Source: Schlegelella_A sp965246805
Lineage (GTDB): Bacteria > Pseudomonadota > Gammaproteobacteria > Burkholderiales > Burkholderiaceae_C
Length of the DNA: 64,000 nt
Reading direction: 5' to 3'
Assembly: GCA_965246805.1 (NCBI GenBank)
Contig: CBDFFO010000003.1
Location: 124,001 to 188,000 of the forward strand
Part shown: piece after piece, positions 35,896 through 44,161 of the stretch
Layout: the number at the start of each line of letters is the position of its first letter
Position numbering within the stretch: the stretch's first letter is position 1
Program-made: the position numbers and the translations under genes
The notes under the pieces: generated by a model
The model's database searches: none
What the model saw: the letters and a program-made list of their open reading frames with translations, nothing else
What the model was told of the DNA's origin: nothing

Positions 35896-36339
35896 ATGGA
35901 TCTGCAACTTTGGCTTTCGTTTCTGCTCGGCGTTGCCGTGGCCACGGTTTTCACGTGGATCGGCTGTCGGGTCGCGTATGGCAAGAAGGTCCGTGCGAGC
36001 CTGAAGCGCGCGGAAGCAAGCGAGCAGGCGCGCCAGTACGCGGCCCAGCAGACCCAACAGGCGCGCAAGCAAATCGATTCGCTGCAGCAGCTCCTGGCCT
36101 CGCGCCAACGCGCCGCTTCACCGCTGCCGGTCGCGTCCGCGTCGACGCCGATCGCGTCGCCCGTCATCGGCGCGCGCCCGCCACCGGGCTTGCCGCAGGT
36201 GCCGGCGGCCAGCGGTTCTAACCTCAAGCTCAGGCCGGAACAATTGGCCGAATTGCTGGCCTCGTCGGAACGCGAAGCGAAGCGAAACGCCGGCCGTGCG
36301 GCGAAAACCGGCTTCGCCGACACGCAGATCCTTTCTTGA
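35896..36339 (+). CDS. Small membrane-anchored hypothetical protein
   Basis: A 147-residue protein. One N-terminal membrane helix (about residues 3-23, LWLSFLLGVAVATVFTWIG), then a Gln/Ala-rich coiled coil (about 30-70), a Pro/Ala/Ser linker and a charged C-terminus. An upstream in-frame ATG at 35863 would add 11 residues; 35896 is preferred because it places the helix at the very N-terminus. I do not recognise the family. Ends 14 nt before a bidirectional terminator. Confidence 0.7.
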   Translation: MDLQLWLSFLLGVAVATVFTWIGCRVAYGKKVRASLKRAEASEQARQYAAQQTQQARKQIDSLQQLLASRQRAASPLPVASASTPIASPVIGARPPPGLPQVPAASGSNLKLRPEQLAELLASSEREAKRNAGRAAKTGFADTQILS

Positions 36340-36352
36340 TCTGAGGCATTAA

Positions 36353-36376
36353 AAAACCCGGCCGAGGCCGGGTTTT
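36353..36376. terminator. Bidirectional intrinsic terminator
   Basis: AAAACCCGGC and GCCGGGTTTT form a 10-bp stem with loop CGAG, preceded by an A-run and followed by a T-run. It sits between the convergent hypothetical gene (+) and the H1-like gene (-) and can end transcripts from both sides. Confidence 0.88.
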
Positions 36377-36399
36377 CAACATCTCTTCAAAGCAGGGCC

Positions 36400-36885
36400 T
36401 TACGGCTTGCTGCCCGTCGGAAATGGCCACGCAGCTTGCGGGCTCAGCGATGTCTTCGCCGGCATGGCCGGCGCAGGGGCAGCCATCGGCGCAGGAGCCG
36501 ATGCGGTCTTCATCGGCGCCTTCTTGGCCGCCGGTGCCTTCTTCGCTGGTGCCTTCTTGGCAGCTGCCTTTTTCGCAGGTGCCTTCTTCGCAGCCTTCTG
36601 GGCAGGTGCCTTCTTGGCCGCCTTCTTGGCAGGGGCCTTCTTGGCGGCCTTTTTCGCAGGTGCCTTCTTGGCCGCCTTTTTCTTGGCAGGCGCCTTCTTC
36701 GCAGCCTTCTTGGCAGCCTTCTTCGCCGGCGACTTCTTCGCAGCGGTCTTCTTCGCGGCCGTCTTCTTGGCCGGCGACTTCTTCGCTGCCGTCTTCTTGG
36801 CCGGGGCTTTCTTGGCCATCATCTTCTTGGCCGGGGCCTTCTTGGCCGTCGACTTCTTGGCCGTAGCCTTTTTCGCAGTTGCCAT
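36400..36885 (-). CDS. Histone H1-like lysine/alanine-rich DNA-binding protein
   Basis: A 161-residue protein made mainly of KKAPAKKAA-type repeats from residue 4 to about 128, ending in a Pro/Ala/Met-rich tail. Such proteins bind DNA non-specifically, like eukaryotic H1 tails and bacterial AlgP/HctB; in Burkholderiales one copy usually sits next to nrdB. The strong ribosome site AAGGAGA 8 nt before ATG 36885 suggests high expression. Function in compaction is inferred from composition. Confidence 0.85.
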   Translation of the reverse strand: MATAKKATAKKSTAKKAPAKKMMAKKAPAKKTAAKKSPAKKTAAKKTAAKKSPAKKAAKKAAKKAPAKKKAAKKAPAKKAAKKAPAKKAAKKAPAQKAAKKAPAKKAAAKKAPAKKAPAAKKAPMKTASAPAPMAAPAPAMPAKTSLSPQAAWPFPTGSKP

Positions 36886-37099
36886 TACGTTTCTCCTTGA
36901 TCAAGTTGAAAGGAACCGCGGTCGACTGGGTGCTCGGCCGCGGCTATTCATCACCCGGAGCTGCCCAGGAGGGGCGCCCCAGTGCGATGAATGGGTTTGC
37001 CAGCTGTGTGCATCGCTCTTCGATAGCGCTTTGGCGATGCTTCACACCTGGCGAGTCTTGATCCCGCTATTGACCCTCGGGACTCGTGCCCGGTCGGCT

Positions 37100-38356
37100 T
37101 CAATCCCACGAGAGTGCGCCACCACTTTGATAGTCGATGACACGCGTCTCGAAGAAATTCCGCTCTTTCTTCAGGTCGATCATTTCGCTCATCCAGGGAA
37201 ACGGGTTTTCCTCGTTCGGATAGAGCTCCTCGAGGCCGATCTGCGTCGCACGCCGGTTGGCGATGTAACGCAGGTAGCCCTTAAACATGGCGGCGTTCAT
37301 GCCGAGCACGCCGCGCGGCATGGTGTCTTCGGCGTATCGGTATTCAAGCTCGACGGCACGCTCGAACAGCGCCTTGACCTCGGCCTTGAACGGTGCCGTC
37401 CAGAGCTGCGGGTTCTCGGCCTTGATCTGGTTGATGAGGTCGATGCCGAAGTTGCAGTGCATCGACTCGTCGCGCAGGATGTACTGGTATTGCTCAGCTG
37501 CGCCGGTCATCTTGTTCTGCCGGCCGAGCGCGAGGATCTGCGTGAAGCCGACGTAGAAGAAGAGCCCCTCCATCAGGCAGGCGAACACGATCAACGATTT
37601 CAGCAGCGTGCGGTCGTCTTCCGTCGTTCCGGTGTGGAAGTGCGGATCCATGATCGCTTCGATGAAGGGAAGCAGGAACTGGTCCTTGTCGCGGATCGAC
37701 TGCACCTCGTTGTAGGCGTTGAAGATTTCGCTCTCGTCGAGGCCGAGCGACTCGACGATGTATTGGTACGCGTGCGTGTGGATCGCTTCCTCGAACGCCT
37801 GGCGCAACAGGAACTGACGGCACTCGGGCGCCGTGATGTGACGGTAGGTGCCGAGCACGATGTTGTTGGCGGCGAGCGAATCGGCCGTGACGAAGAAGCC
37901 GAGGTTCCTTTTCACGATGCGGCGTTCGTCGTCAGTCAGACCGTTCGGGTCTTTCCAGGTGGCGATGTCGCGCGACATGTTCACCTCTTGCGGCATCCAG
38001 TGGTTCGCGCACGTGGCGAGGTACTTCTCCCACGCCCACTTGTACTTGAACGGCACCAGCTGGTTGACGTCGGTGCGGCCGTTGATGATGCGTTTGTCGG
38101 ACGCCTTCACACGACCCGGCGACACGGCCGGCGACGCTTGCGCTGCGAGGCTCGCCACGGTGGACGTCGAAGGCGACGGCGCCGCCTCGACGCGAGACGA
38201 AGTCATCGCATCGGACGTGTGATGAGCCGCTTTCGAATCGGCCGTATCACGGATCAGAAACTCATCGGCACGAACATCGCCGACATCGGTGTCGGCCAAG
38301 TCGAGATGGGCCAGATGAGCTTTCGCAGGTTTGACGTCTTCTTCCCAGACCAGCAT
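37100..38356 (-). CDS. nrdB: Ribonucleotide reductase class Ia, beta subunit
   Basis: A 418-residue di-iron protein holding the tyrosyl radical. Metal ligands are visible in ADSLAAN, EEAIHTHAY (which also has the radical Tyr), EGLFFY and RDESMHCNFG. The first 90 residues are an Ala/Ser-rich extension before KRIINGRTDVNQLVPFKY. ATG 38356 has AGGA 9 nt upstream. nrdA lies 262 nt upstream. The 214 bp between nrdB and the H1-like gene contain nothing I can name. Confidence 0.97.
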   Translation of the reverse strand: MLVWEEDVKPAKAHLAHLDLADTDVGDVRADEFLIRDTADSKAAHHTSDAMTSSRVEAAPSPSTSTVASLAAQASPAVSPGRVKASDKRIINGRTDVNQLVPFKYKWAWEKYLATCANHWMPQEVNMSRDIATWKDPNGLTDDERRIVKRNLGFFVTADSLAANNIVLGTYRHITAPECRQFLLRQAFEEAIHTHAYQYIVESLGLDESEIFNAYNEVQSIRDKDQFLLPFIEAIMDPHFHTGTTEDDRTLLKSLIVFACLMEGLFFYVGFTQILALGRQNKMTGAAEQYQYILRDESMHCNFGIDLINQIKAENPQLWTAPFKAEVKALFERAVELEYRYAEDTMPRGVLGMNAAMFKGYLRYIANRRATQIGLEELYPNEENPFPWMSEMIDLKKERNFFETRVIDYQSGGALSWD

Positions 38357-38379
38357 TGTTCGAATTCCTGTGCGTGCGG

Positions 38380-38408
38380 ATTATGAGAGTCTTGCGGCCA
38401 AGCCCCAA
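38380..38408 (-). promoter_or_regulatory. Candidate internal promoter for nrdB
   Basis: Read on the minus strand, TTGGGG (38408-38403) and CATAAT (38385-38380) are spaced 17 nt. The start would be near 38373, giving a 17-nt leader. It could allow nrdB expression apart from nrdA. Prediction by eye. Confidence 0.4.
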
Positions 38409-38528
38409 GCACTTATTGACTTCCAAGCGTGTTCTATGTTGCAGCTTCGCATCGACTCGCGTGCGATTCAACGATGGGCACGAGCCGGAGTCTGCAACGG
38501 ATGCGCATTCGATGCACGTCACGCAACG

Positions 38529-38578
38529 CGATGCGATGCCGTGCGGTGCGATGCCGAGCCATGCACTGCCGTGCGATG
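38529..38578. repeat. Degenerate GCGATGC-type repeat between nrdA and nrdB
   Basis: About 50 bp of overlapping GCGATGC, GCCGTGC and GCCATGC-like units in the 262-bp gap. Copies are imperfect and of variable spacing; no function is evident. Confidence 0.45.
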
Positions 38579-38618
38579 ACGAGAGCGTTCCACATCGATC
38601 ATCACGTCGCGGCGCTCG

Positions 38619-41597
38619 TCACTGGCATGCTTCGCAGCCCGGATCGTCGAGCGCGCAGAACTTGACGTCGGTCGCACTCTCGTCCATCGGCGCAATCGTT
38701 TCGGCGGCCGGCTTCTTCGCCTTGCCTTGCGCCCCCGCTGTCGATGACACCGACGCCCCACTACCCTCCTCGCTCGACACCGAGTTCAACTTGCCGGCCT
38801 TCACGGTCGACTTTTCCGCGTTGGTCGCGCTCATCGTGCGGAGGTAGTACGTGGTTTTCAAGCCGCGCAGCCACGCGAGCTTGTAGGTCTCGTCGAGCTT
38901 CTTGCCCGATACACCGGCGATGTAGATGTTGAGCGATTGGGCCTGGTCGATCCACTTCTGGCGCCGCGCTGCGGCCTCGACCAGCCACTCGGTCTCGATC
39001 TCGAACGCGGTCGCGTAGAGCGCCTTCAGGTGTTCGGGCACACGGTCGATGCGACGCAGCGAACCGTCAAAGTGCTTCAGGTCCATCACCATCACGTCGT
39101 CCCAGAGGCCCAGCTTCTTCAGGTCGCGGACCAGGTACTCGTTGACGATCGTGAATTCGCCCGACAGGTTCGACTTCACCGACAGGTTGCCGAACGACGG
39201 CTCGATCGACGCACTCACGCCGACGATGTTCGAGATGGTCGCGGTCGGCGCGATCGCGACGCAGTTCGAGTTGCGCATGCCGTGCTCGGCGATGCGTGCG
39301 CGAAGTGGCTTCCAGTCGAGTGCGCTGCTGCGATCGATCTCCACATAAGAAGGGGAAGGGGCCCCGTCTTTGCCGGGTCCTCCACCCCGCTGCTCGGCGA
39401 GCAGGTCGAGCGAATCGATCGGCAGGATGCCGCGATCCCAGAGCGAACCGCGATAGCTCGAGTAGCGCCCACGCTCTTCGGCGAGTTCGGTCGAGGCCCA
39501 GTACGCGTGATAGCAGACCGCTTCCATCGACTGGTCTGCGAAGTCGACCGCGGCCTGCGACGCGTACGGCGTGCCGATTTCATAGAGCGCATCCTGGAAA
39601 CCCATGATGCCCAGACCGACCGGCCGGTGCCTCAGGTTCGAATCGCGCGCCTTCTTGACGGCGTAATAGTTGATGTCGATGACGTTGTCGAGCATGCGCA
39701 TCGCGGTCGCGATGGTCCGCTTCAGTTTCACCTGGTCGAGCGTTTTGTCGACGAGGTGGTGCGCGAGGTTCACCGAGCCGAGGTTGCAGACCGCGATCTC
39801 GGTTTCGCTGGTGTTGAGCGTGATTTCGGTGCAGAGGTTGCTCGAGTGCACGACGCCCACGTGCTGCTGCGGCGAACGCACATTGCAGGCGTCCTTGAAC
39901 GTGATCCAGGGGTGACCGGTCTCGAACAGCATCGAGAGCATTTTTCGCCACAGGTCGCTCGCCTTCATCTTCTTGAAGAGCTTCAGCTCGCCGCGCGCGG
40001 CCTGCGCTTCGTAGGCCACGTAAGCGGTCTCGAAGTCCTTGCCGAACTTGTCGTGCAGGTCCGGGCAGGTGCTCGGCGAGAACAGGGTCCACTGGCCCTT
40101 GGTCGGATCCTGGGGGTTCGCGGCGCCCTCGTGCACGCGCTTCATGAAGAGGTCGGGAATCCAGTTCGACGTGTTCATGTCGTGCGTGCGGCGGCGGTCG
40201 TCGCCGGTGTTCTTGCGCAGCTCCAGGAATTCTTCGATGTCGAGGTGCCACGTTTCCAGGTAGGCGCAGACCGCGCCCTTCCGCTTGCCACCCTGGTTCA
40301 CCGCGACCGCCGTGTCGTTCACCACCTTCAGGAACGGCACCACGCCCTGGCTCTTGCCGTTCGTGCCCTTGATGTGGCTGCCAAGCGCGCGCACGTTGCT
40401 CCAGTCGTTGCCCAGGCCGCCGGCGAACTTAGACAGCAGCGCGTTTTCCTTCAGCGCTTCGTAGATGCCGTCGAGGTCGTCGGCCACCGTCGTCAGGTAG
40501 CAGCTCGAGAGTTGCGAGCGGCGCGTGCCGGCGTTGAAGAGCGTCGGCGTCGAGCTCATGAAATCGAAGGTCGAGAGCACCTCGTAGAACTCGATCGCGC
40601 GTGCTTCACGGTCGATCTCGCCGAGCGCCAGGCCCATCGCGACCCGCATGAAGAAAGCCTGGGGCATCTCGATGCGCTCTTCTTCGATATGCAGGAAATA
40701 GCGGTCGTAGAGCGTCTGCAAGCCGAGGTAGTCGAACTGCAGATCACGATCCGACTTCAGCGCCGCGCCGAGCTTCACCAGGTCGAACTGCAGCAGCTTC
40801 TCGTCGAGCAGTTCGGCCTTCACGCCCTTCTTGATGTACTGGCCGAAATAAGCCGGGTAGCGCGCAGCCATGTCGGCGTGCAGCAACTCCTCGCCGACGA
40901 TCTCGCGCCGGATCGTGTGCATCAGCAAACGGGCCGTGGCGCGCGTGTAGCCCGGATCGCGCTCGATCAGCGTGCGCGCGGCAAGGATCGCGGCCTTGTG
41001 CACTTCATCGATCGGCACTCCGTCGTAGAGGTTCCTTTTGGTTTCGGCGAGGATGGGGTCGGGCATCACGTCGGCGCCCAGCCCGGCGCACGCCGATTCG
41101 ATCAGCGCCTGCAAACGAGCGACGTCAAGCGGGATGCGCTGGCCGCGATCGGTGACATGAATGACCGGCGCCTCGACGACCACGACCGGGCGGCCCGACT
41201 TGGCGCGCTCCTGCGCGCGGCGCTCGCGATAGAGCACGTACGCGCGTGCCACTTCGTGATGGCCGCCGCGCATCAGGCCGAGCTCGACCTGGTCTTGCAC
41301 GTCTTCTATATGGAAGGTGCCGCCACCCGGCCGGGAACGCAGCAGCGCGCGCACAACCGATTCGGTCAGCGCATCGACGGTCTCGCGGACGCTCGCCGAC
41401 GCGGCACCTTGCGTGCCGTGAACAGCGAGAAACGCCTTCATCAGTGCCACCGCGATCTTGTTCGGTTCGAACGACACCACGGCGCCGTTGCGTCTCAGAA
41501 TCTGGTAGCCCTCGTAAGCCGAAGCCACCGGGGCGCGTTGCAGGGTTGGCCGTAGCACGGCGACGGCAGATGGAGACGGAACGGTGGTGGCTTGCAT
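38619..41597 (-). CDS. nrdA: Ribonucleotide reductase class Ia, alpha subunit
   Basis: A 992-residue catalytic subunit reducing ribonucleoside diphosphates. An N-terminal ATP-cone (about residues 30-125, QILRRNGAVVSFEPNKIAVA) senses ATP/dATP; a second cone-like segment (about 140-230) follows, as in the longer Pseudomonas-type NrdA. Active-site features are SSCYL, SSNLCTEI and the C-terminal CEAC thiols. ATG 41597 is chosen because GGGAG stands 5 nt upstream. Transcribed with or ahead of nrdB under NrdR-type boxes. Confidence 0.97.
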   Translation of the reverse strand: MQATTVPSPSAVAVLRPTLQRAPVASAYEGYQILRRNGAVVSFEPNKIAVALMKAFLAVHGTQGAASASVRETVDALTESVVRALLRSRPGGGTFHIEDVQDQVELGLMRGGHHEVARAYVLYRERRAQERAKSGRPVVVVEAPVIHVTDRGQRIPLDVARLQALIESACAGLGADVMPDPILAETKRNLYDGVPIDEVHKAAILAARTLIERDPGYTRATARLLMHTIRREIVGEELLHADMAARYPAYFGQYIKKGVKAELLDEKLLQFDLVKLGAALKSDRDLQFDYLGLQTLYDRYFLHIEEERIEMPQAFFMRVAMGLALGEIDREARAIEFYEVLSTFDFMSSTPTLFNAGTRRSQLSSCYLTTVADDLDGIYEALKENALLSKFAGGLGNDWSNVRALGSHIKGTNGKSQGVVPFLKVVNDTAVAVNQGGKRKGAVCAYLETWHLDIEEFLELRKNTGDDRRRTHDMNTSNWIPDLFMKRVHEGAANPQDPTKGQWTLFSPSTCPDLHDKFGKDFETAYVAYEAQAARGELKLFKKMKASDLWRKMLSMLFETGHPWITFKDACNVRSPQQHVGVVHSSNLCTEITLNTSETEIAVCNLGSVNLAHHLVDKTLDQVKLKRTIATAMRMLDNVIDINYYAVKKARDSNLRHRPVGLGIMGFQDALYEIGTPYASQAAVDFADQSMEAVCYHAYWASTELAEERGRYSSYRGSLWDRGILPIDSLDLLAEQRGGGPGKDGAPSPSYVEIDRSSALDWKPLRARIAEHGMRNSNCVAIAPTATISNIVGVSASIEPSFGNLSVKSNLSGEFTIVNEYLVRDLKKLGLWDDVMVMDLKHFDGSLRRIDRVPEHLKALYATAFEIETEWLVEAAARRQKWIDQAQSLNIYIAGVSGKKLDETYKLAWLRGLKTTYYLRTMSATNAEKSTVKAGKLNSVSSEEGSGASVSSTAGAQGKAKKPAAETIAPMDESATDVKFCALDDPGCEACQ

Positions 41598-41643
41598 GGA
41601 ACTCCCGGGTGGTCGATCGGCGCGAAACGCCATAAAAATTTTT

Positions 41644-41662
41644 GCAGCGCACCATGCGCTGC
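41644..41662 (-). other. Hairpin in the nrdA leader
   Basis: GCAGCGCA and TGCGCTGC form a perfect 8-bp stem with a 3-nt loop, 46 nt before the nrdA ATG. On the minus strand it is followed by AAAAATTTTT, so a weak attenuator or mRNA stabiliser is possible. Confidence 0.45.
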
Positions 41663-41809
41663 CAAAGGTCTAGCTGATCAACGGGTGATCAAAGAATTGG
41701 ATGAGGAAGGCGGAGGTCACCCCTGAAGGGCACGCGCTCGACGACTGAAAAGGGGCTGGAAAAACACTTCCAACGGGCTCTGCGACCAGCCGTGACAGTA
41801 GCACCTGGA

Positions 41810-41856
41810 ACACTATACCTGGGGTGGCGCTGCGCAAACACCACTACCTATAGTGT
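41810..41856 (-). promoter_or_regulatory. Paired NrdR-type boxes overlapping the nrdA promoter
   Basis: Two 16-bp sites, 41810-41825 (ACACTATACCTGGGGT) and 41841-41856 (CCACTACCTATAGTGT), start 31 bp apart, the three-helical-turn spacing typical of NrdR operators. Each has one perfect half-site, ACACTATA or TATAGTGT. On the minus strand TATAGT (41817-41812) can be the -10. The nrdA leader would be about 205 nt. These sites explain the upstream part of the 318-bp gene-free stretch 41598-41915. Confidence 0.75.
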
Positions 41857-41915
41857 TTCAACGCGTCAACAATTCACGAATCCGAAATTGCGGTGGTCAG
41901 TTCGAGCATGCCACG

Positions 41916-42515
41916 TCAATGAACTGCTGAAGGGTCTTGACGGACCACGAAAAAGGTTGCAGGCCATGCCAGCAACTGGCGCAGACGAGCCCATTCGAAA
42001 CCGCGCCCGGGGTCTTGTTTTCGCCCGGGCGCGATGTCTTCGTGGCCGGCCACGGCGTCGATCGAATAGCGCTCCCGGATGTGTCGGAGCAACATCGCGA
42101 GTGGCCCGTATTGACGCGCGTCGAAAGTCTCCCCTTCGAGGCCTTCGAGCTCGATGCCGATCGAGAAATCGTTGCATCCGCGTCGGCCACGCCAACTCGA
42201 TTCGCCGGCGTGCCATGCCCGCTCGTCGCACGACACGAACTGCACCAGACGACCGTCGCGGCGAATCAGGAAGTGTGCCGAGACCGTGAGGCCGCGAATG
42301 GTTTCGAAGTACGGGTGCGCATGCCAGTCGAGCCGGTTGGTGAAGAGCCGTTCGATCGCATCGCCGCCGAACACGCCGGGTGGCAGGCTGATCGAATGAA
42401 TGACGGCCAGGCTCACAGCGGTACCGGCCGGACGCGCGTTTCGATTCGGAGATTCGCAGCGCTCTGCGCTGTCGAGCCAGCCGGCGCACCAGCCATCGGG
42501 GTCGCCTCCTTTCAA
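41916..42515 (-). CDS. ampD: 1,6-anhydro-N-acetylmuramyl-L-alanine amidase AmpD
   Basis: A 199-residue cytosolic zinc amidase for peptidoglycan recycling. Zinc ligands lie in VIHSISLPPG (His) and AGHEDIAPGRKQDPG (His and Asp). The only in-frame start before the homologous region is TTG 42515, which overlaps the pilR stop as TTGA. An AAAGGAGG sequence follows the TTG and serves an out-of-frame ATG at 42496. Start assignment is therefore uncertain; the enzyme itself is not. Confidence 0.92.
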   Translation of the reverse strand: MKGGDPDGWCAGWLDSAERCESPNRNARPAGTAVSLAVIHSISLPPGVFGGDAIERLFTNRLDWHAHPYFETIRGLTVSAHFLIRRDGRLVQFVSCDERAWHAGESSWRGRRGCNDFSIGIELEGLEGETFDARQYGPLAMLLRHIRERYSIDAVAGHEDIAPGRKQDPGRGFEWARLRQLLAWPATFFVVRQDPSAVH

Positions 42516-44161
42516 TCGCGTTCGGCGTTGATCGGATCGCCGCCGACGTTGACGTTGAGGCGCGCCATGCGATAGCGCATCTGTCGGAGCGAAAGGCCGA
42601 GGCTCACGCCCGCGGCCGTTCGGTTGAAACGGTATTGCTCGAGCGCACGGACCAGGATGTCGCGCTCGACCTCGTCGAGGTGCTTTGCCAGATCGCTCGG
42701 CAGTGGTTCGGCGACGGCCATCTGCACCGGCGACGACACGGTCAACGGCGAGTCGCTCAGCGCTCCCTCGGGCGCGCCGCTCTCGGCCTCACTGGCGGCC
42801 TCGGCGAACAACGTCTCGGGCAGGCCGAGGTCGTCCACGTGCAGCTCGTCGCCTCCCGACAGCGCGACCGCGCGATGCAGCAGGTTTTCGAGCTCGCGCA
42901 CGTTGCCGGGAAACGCGTAGCGCGACAGATGCTCGAGCGCCGCACGCGTGAGGCGCGGCGGTGGCCACACACCCGCATCCCGAGAGAGCCGCTCGAGAAC
43001 GCGCTCGCTGACAACCACCAGGTCTTCGAGACGCTCACGCAGCGGCGGGACCCGGATCTGGATCACGTTGAGCCGGTAGTACAGGTCTTGCCGGAACTGG
43101 CTCGCCAGCACTTCGGCACCGAGGTCTTTATGGGTCGCGCTCAACAGCCGCACATCGACCGGCAGTTCAGCCACGGCGCCGACCGGCCGCACGCGGCGCT
43201 CCTGAATGGCCCGCAACAGCTTCGACTGCATCGAAAGCGGCAGGTCACCGATCTCGTCGAGAAAGAGCGTGCCCCCGTTGGCGGCCTGGAAGAAACCTTC
43301 GCGATCGTCGGCCGCACCGGTGAACGCGCCTTTGCGATAGCCGAAGAACTCGGCTTCGAGCAACTGCTCGGGAATCGCGCTGCAATTGACGGCGATGAAG
43401 GGCATCGCGTTGCGCGCGCTGACCTCGTGGATCGAACGCGCGACCAGTTCCTTGCCGGTGCCCGATTCACCACTCACCAAGACCGGCGCCATGCTGCGAG
43501 CGACCTTTTCGACGAGCAGACGGACCTGATGCATTGCGCTCGAGTTGCCGACCATGCGCGCCAGCGTCGGGCTGCCCGACGCGCCGAGCGCGAGCGGCGG
43601 TGGCCGGAGCGCGCGGGCCGCCGAGCCCGTTGTGGCCTTGGCCATGAACGGGCTCGCGGAACCGGTGCGAAGCTCATCGGCGGGCGAACGGGCGAGCTCG
43701 TCGGCTTCGAGGCCGAATTTGCTCGGCACCGCTTCGTGCTGCGACGGCGAGGCGGCCGCGGGCGCCGCGACGTTGGCGAGCGGCACAGGGCGGCCGAGCG
43801 CCGACGCGACGACGGCACGGAACTGCTTCAGGTCGACCGGCTTGGTGAGGTAGTCATAGGCACCGGCCTTCAACGCCTCGACCGCGTTCTCGGGCGAGCC
43901 GTACGCGGTGATGACGATCGCCTTCTCTCGCCGGCCGCTCGCCTCCAGCCAGCGCAGCAGGTCGAGGCCGCTGCCGTCGGGCAAGCGCATGTCGGTGATC
44001 ACGGCCGAATAGGTGCGTTCCTTCAAATGCAGCAGCGCGTCTTCGACGGTGCCGGCCGTGTCCAGGTCATAGCCTTCGCGCAGGAGCGTCAACTCGTAGA
44101 GCGTGCGCAGGTCGGGCTCGTCGTCGACGACCAGAAGGCTAAACAGCGAAGGGGTGGTCAT
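42512..44161 (-). CDS. pilR: Sigma-54-dependent response regulator, PilR-like
   Basis: A 549-residue NtrC-family activator. Receiver domain with VVDDE and phospho-acceptor D57 (ITDMRLPDGSG); a variable Pro/Ala linker (about 125-200); AAA+ domain with Walker A GESGTGKE at 231-238 and the sigma-54 loop GAFTGA at 278-283; C-terminal Fis-type helix-turn-helix (NRTAAGVSLGLSLRQMRYRM). The usual target of PilR is pilin transcription; no pilin gene is in the window. Overlaps pilS by 4 nt. Confidence 0.9.
   Translation of the reverse strand: MTTPSLFSLLVVDDEPDLRTLYELTLLREGYDLDTAGTVEDALLHLKERTYSAVITDMRLPDGSGLDLLRWLEASGRREKAIVITAYGSPENAVEALKAGAYDYLTKPVDLKQFRAVVASALGRPVPLANVAAPAAASPSQHEAVPSKFGLEADELARSPADELRTGSASPFMAKATTGSAARALRPPPLALGASGSPTLARMVGNSSAMHQVRLLVEKVARSMAPVLVSGESGTGKELVARSIHEVSARNAMPFIAVNCSAIPEQLLEAEFFGYRKGAFTGAADDREGFFQAANGGTLFLDEIGDLPLSMQSKLLRAIQERRVRPVGAVAELPVDVRLLSATHKDLGAEVLASQFRQDLYYRLNVIQIRVPPLRERLEDLVVVSERVLERLSRDAGVWPPPRLTRAALEHLSRYAFPGNVRELENLLHRAVALSGGDELHVDDLGLPETLFAEAASEAESGAPEGALSDSPLTVSSPVQMAVAEPLPSDLAKHLDEVERDILVRALEQYRFNRTAAGVSLGLSLRQMRYRMARLNVNVGGDPINAERD

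Noticed and set aside
36407..36900. Hydrophobic plus-strand frames over the H1-like gene that look like membrane proteins
   Set aside because: They are the complement of Lys/Ala codons (CTT/GCC reversed), an artefact of the repeat.
36886..37099. Search for a hidden gene between the H1-like gene and nrdB
   Set aside because: Only short frames without ribosome sites; probably the nrdB 3' region and H1 promoter.
38937..41555. Plus-strand open frame of 872 codons opposite nrdA
   Set aside because: Mirror of a highly conserved gene; composition is typical of an antisense shadow.
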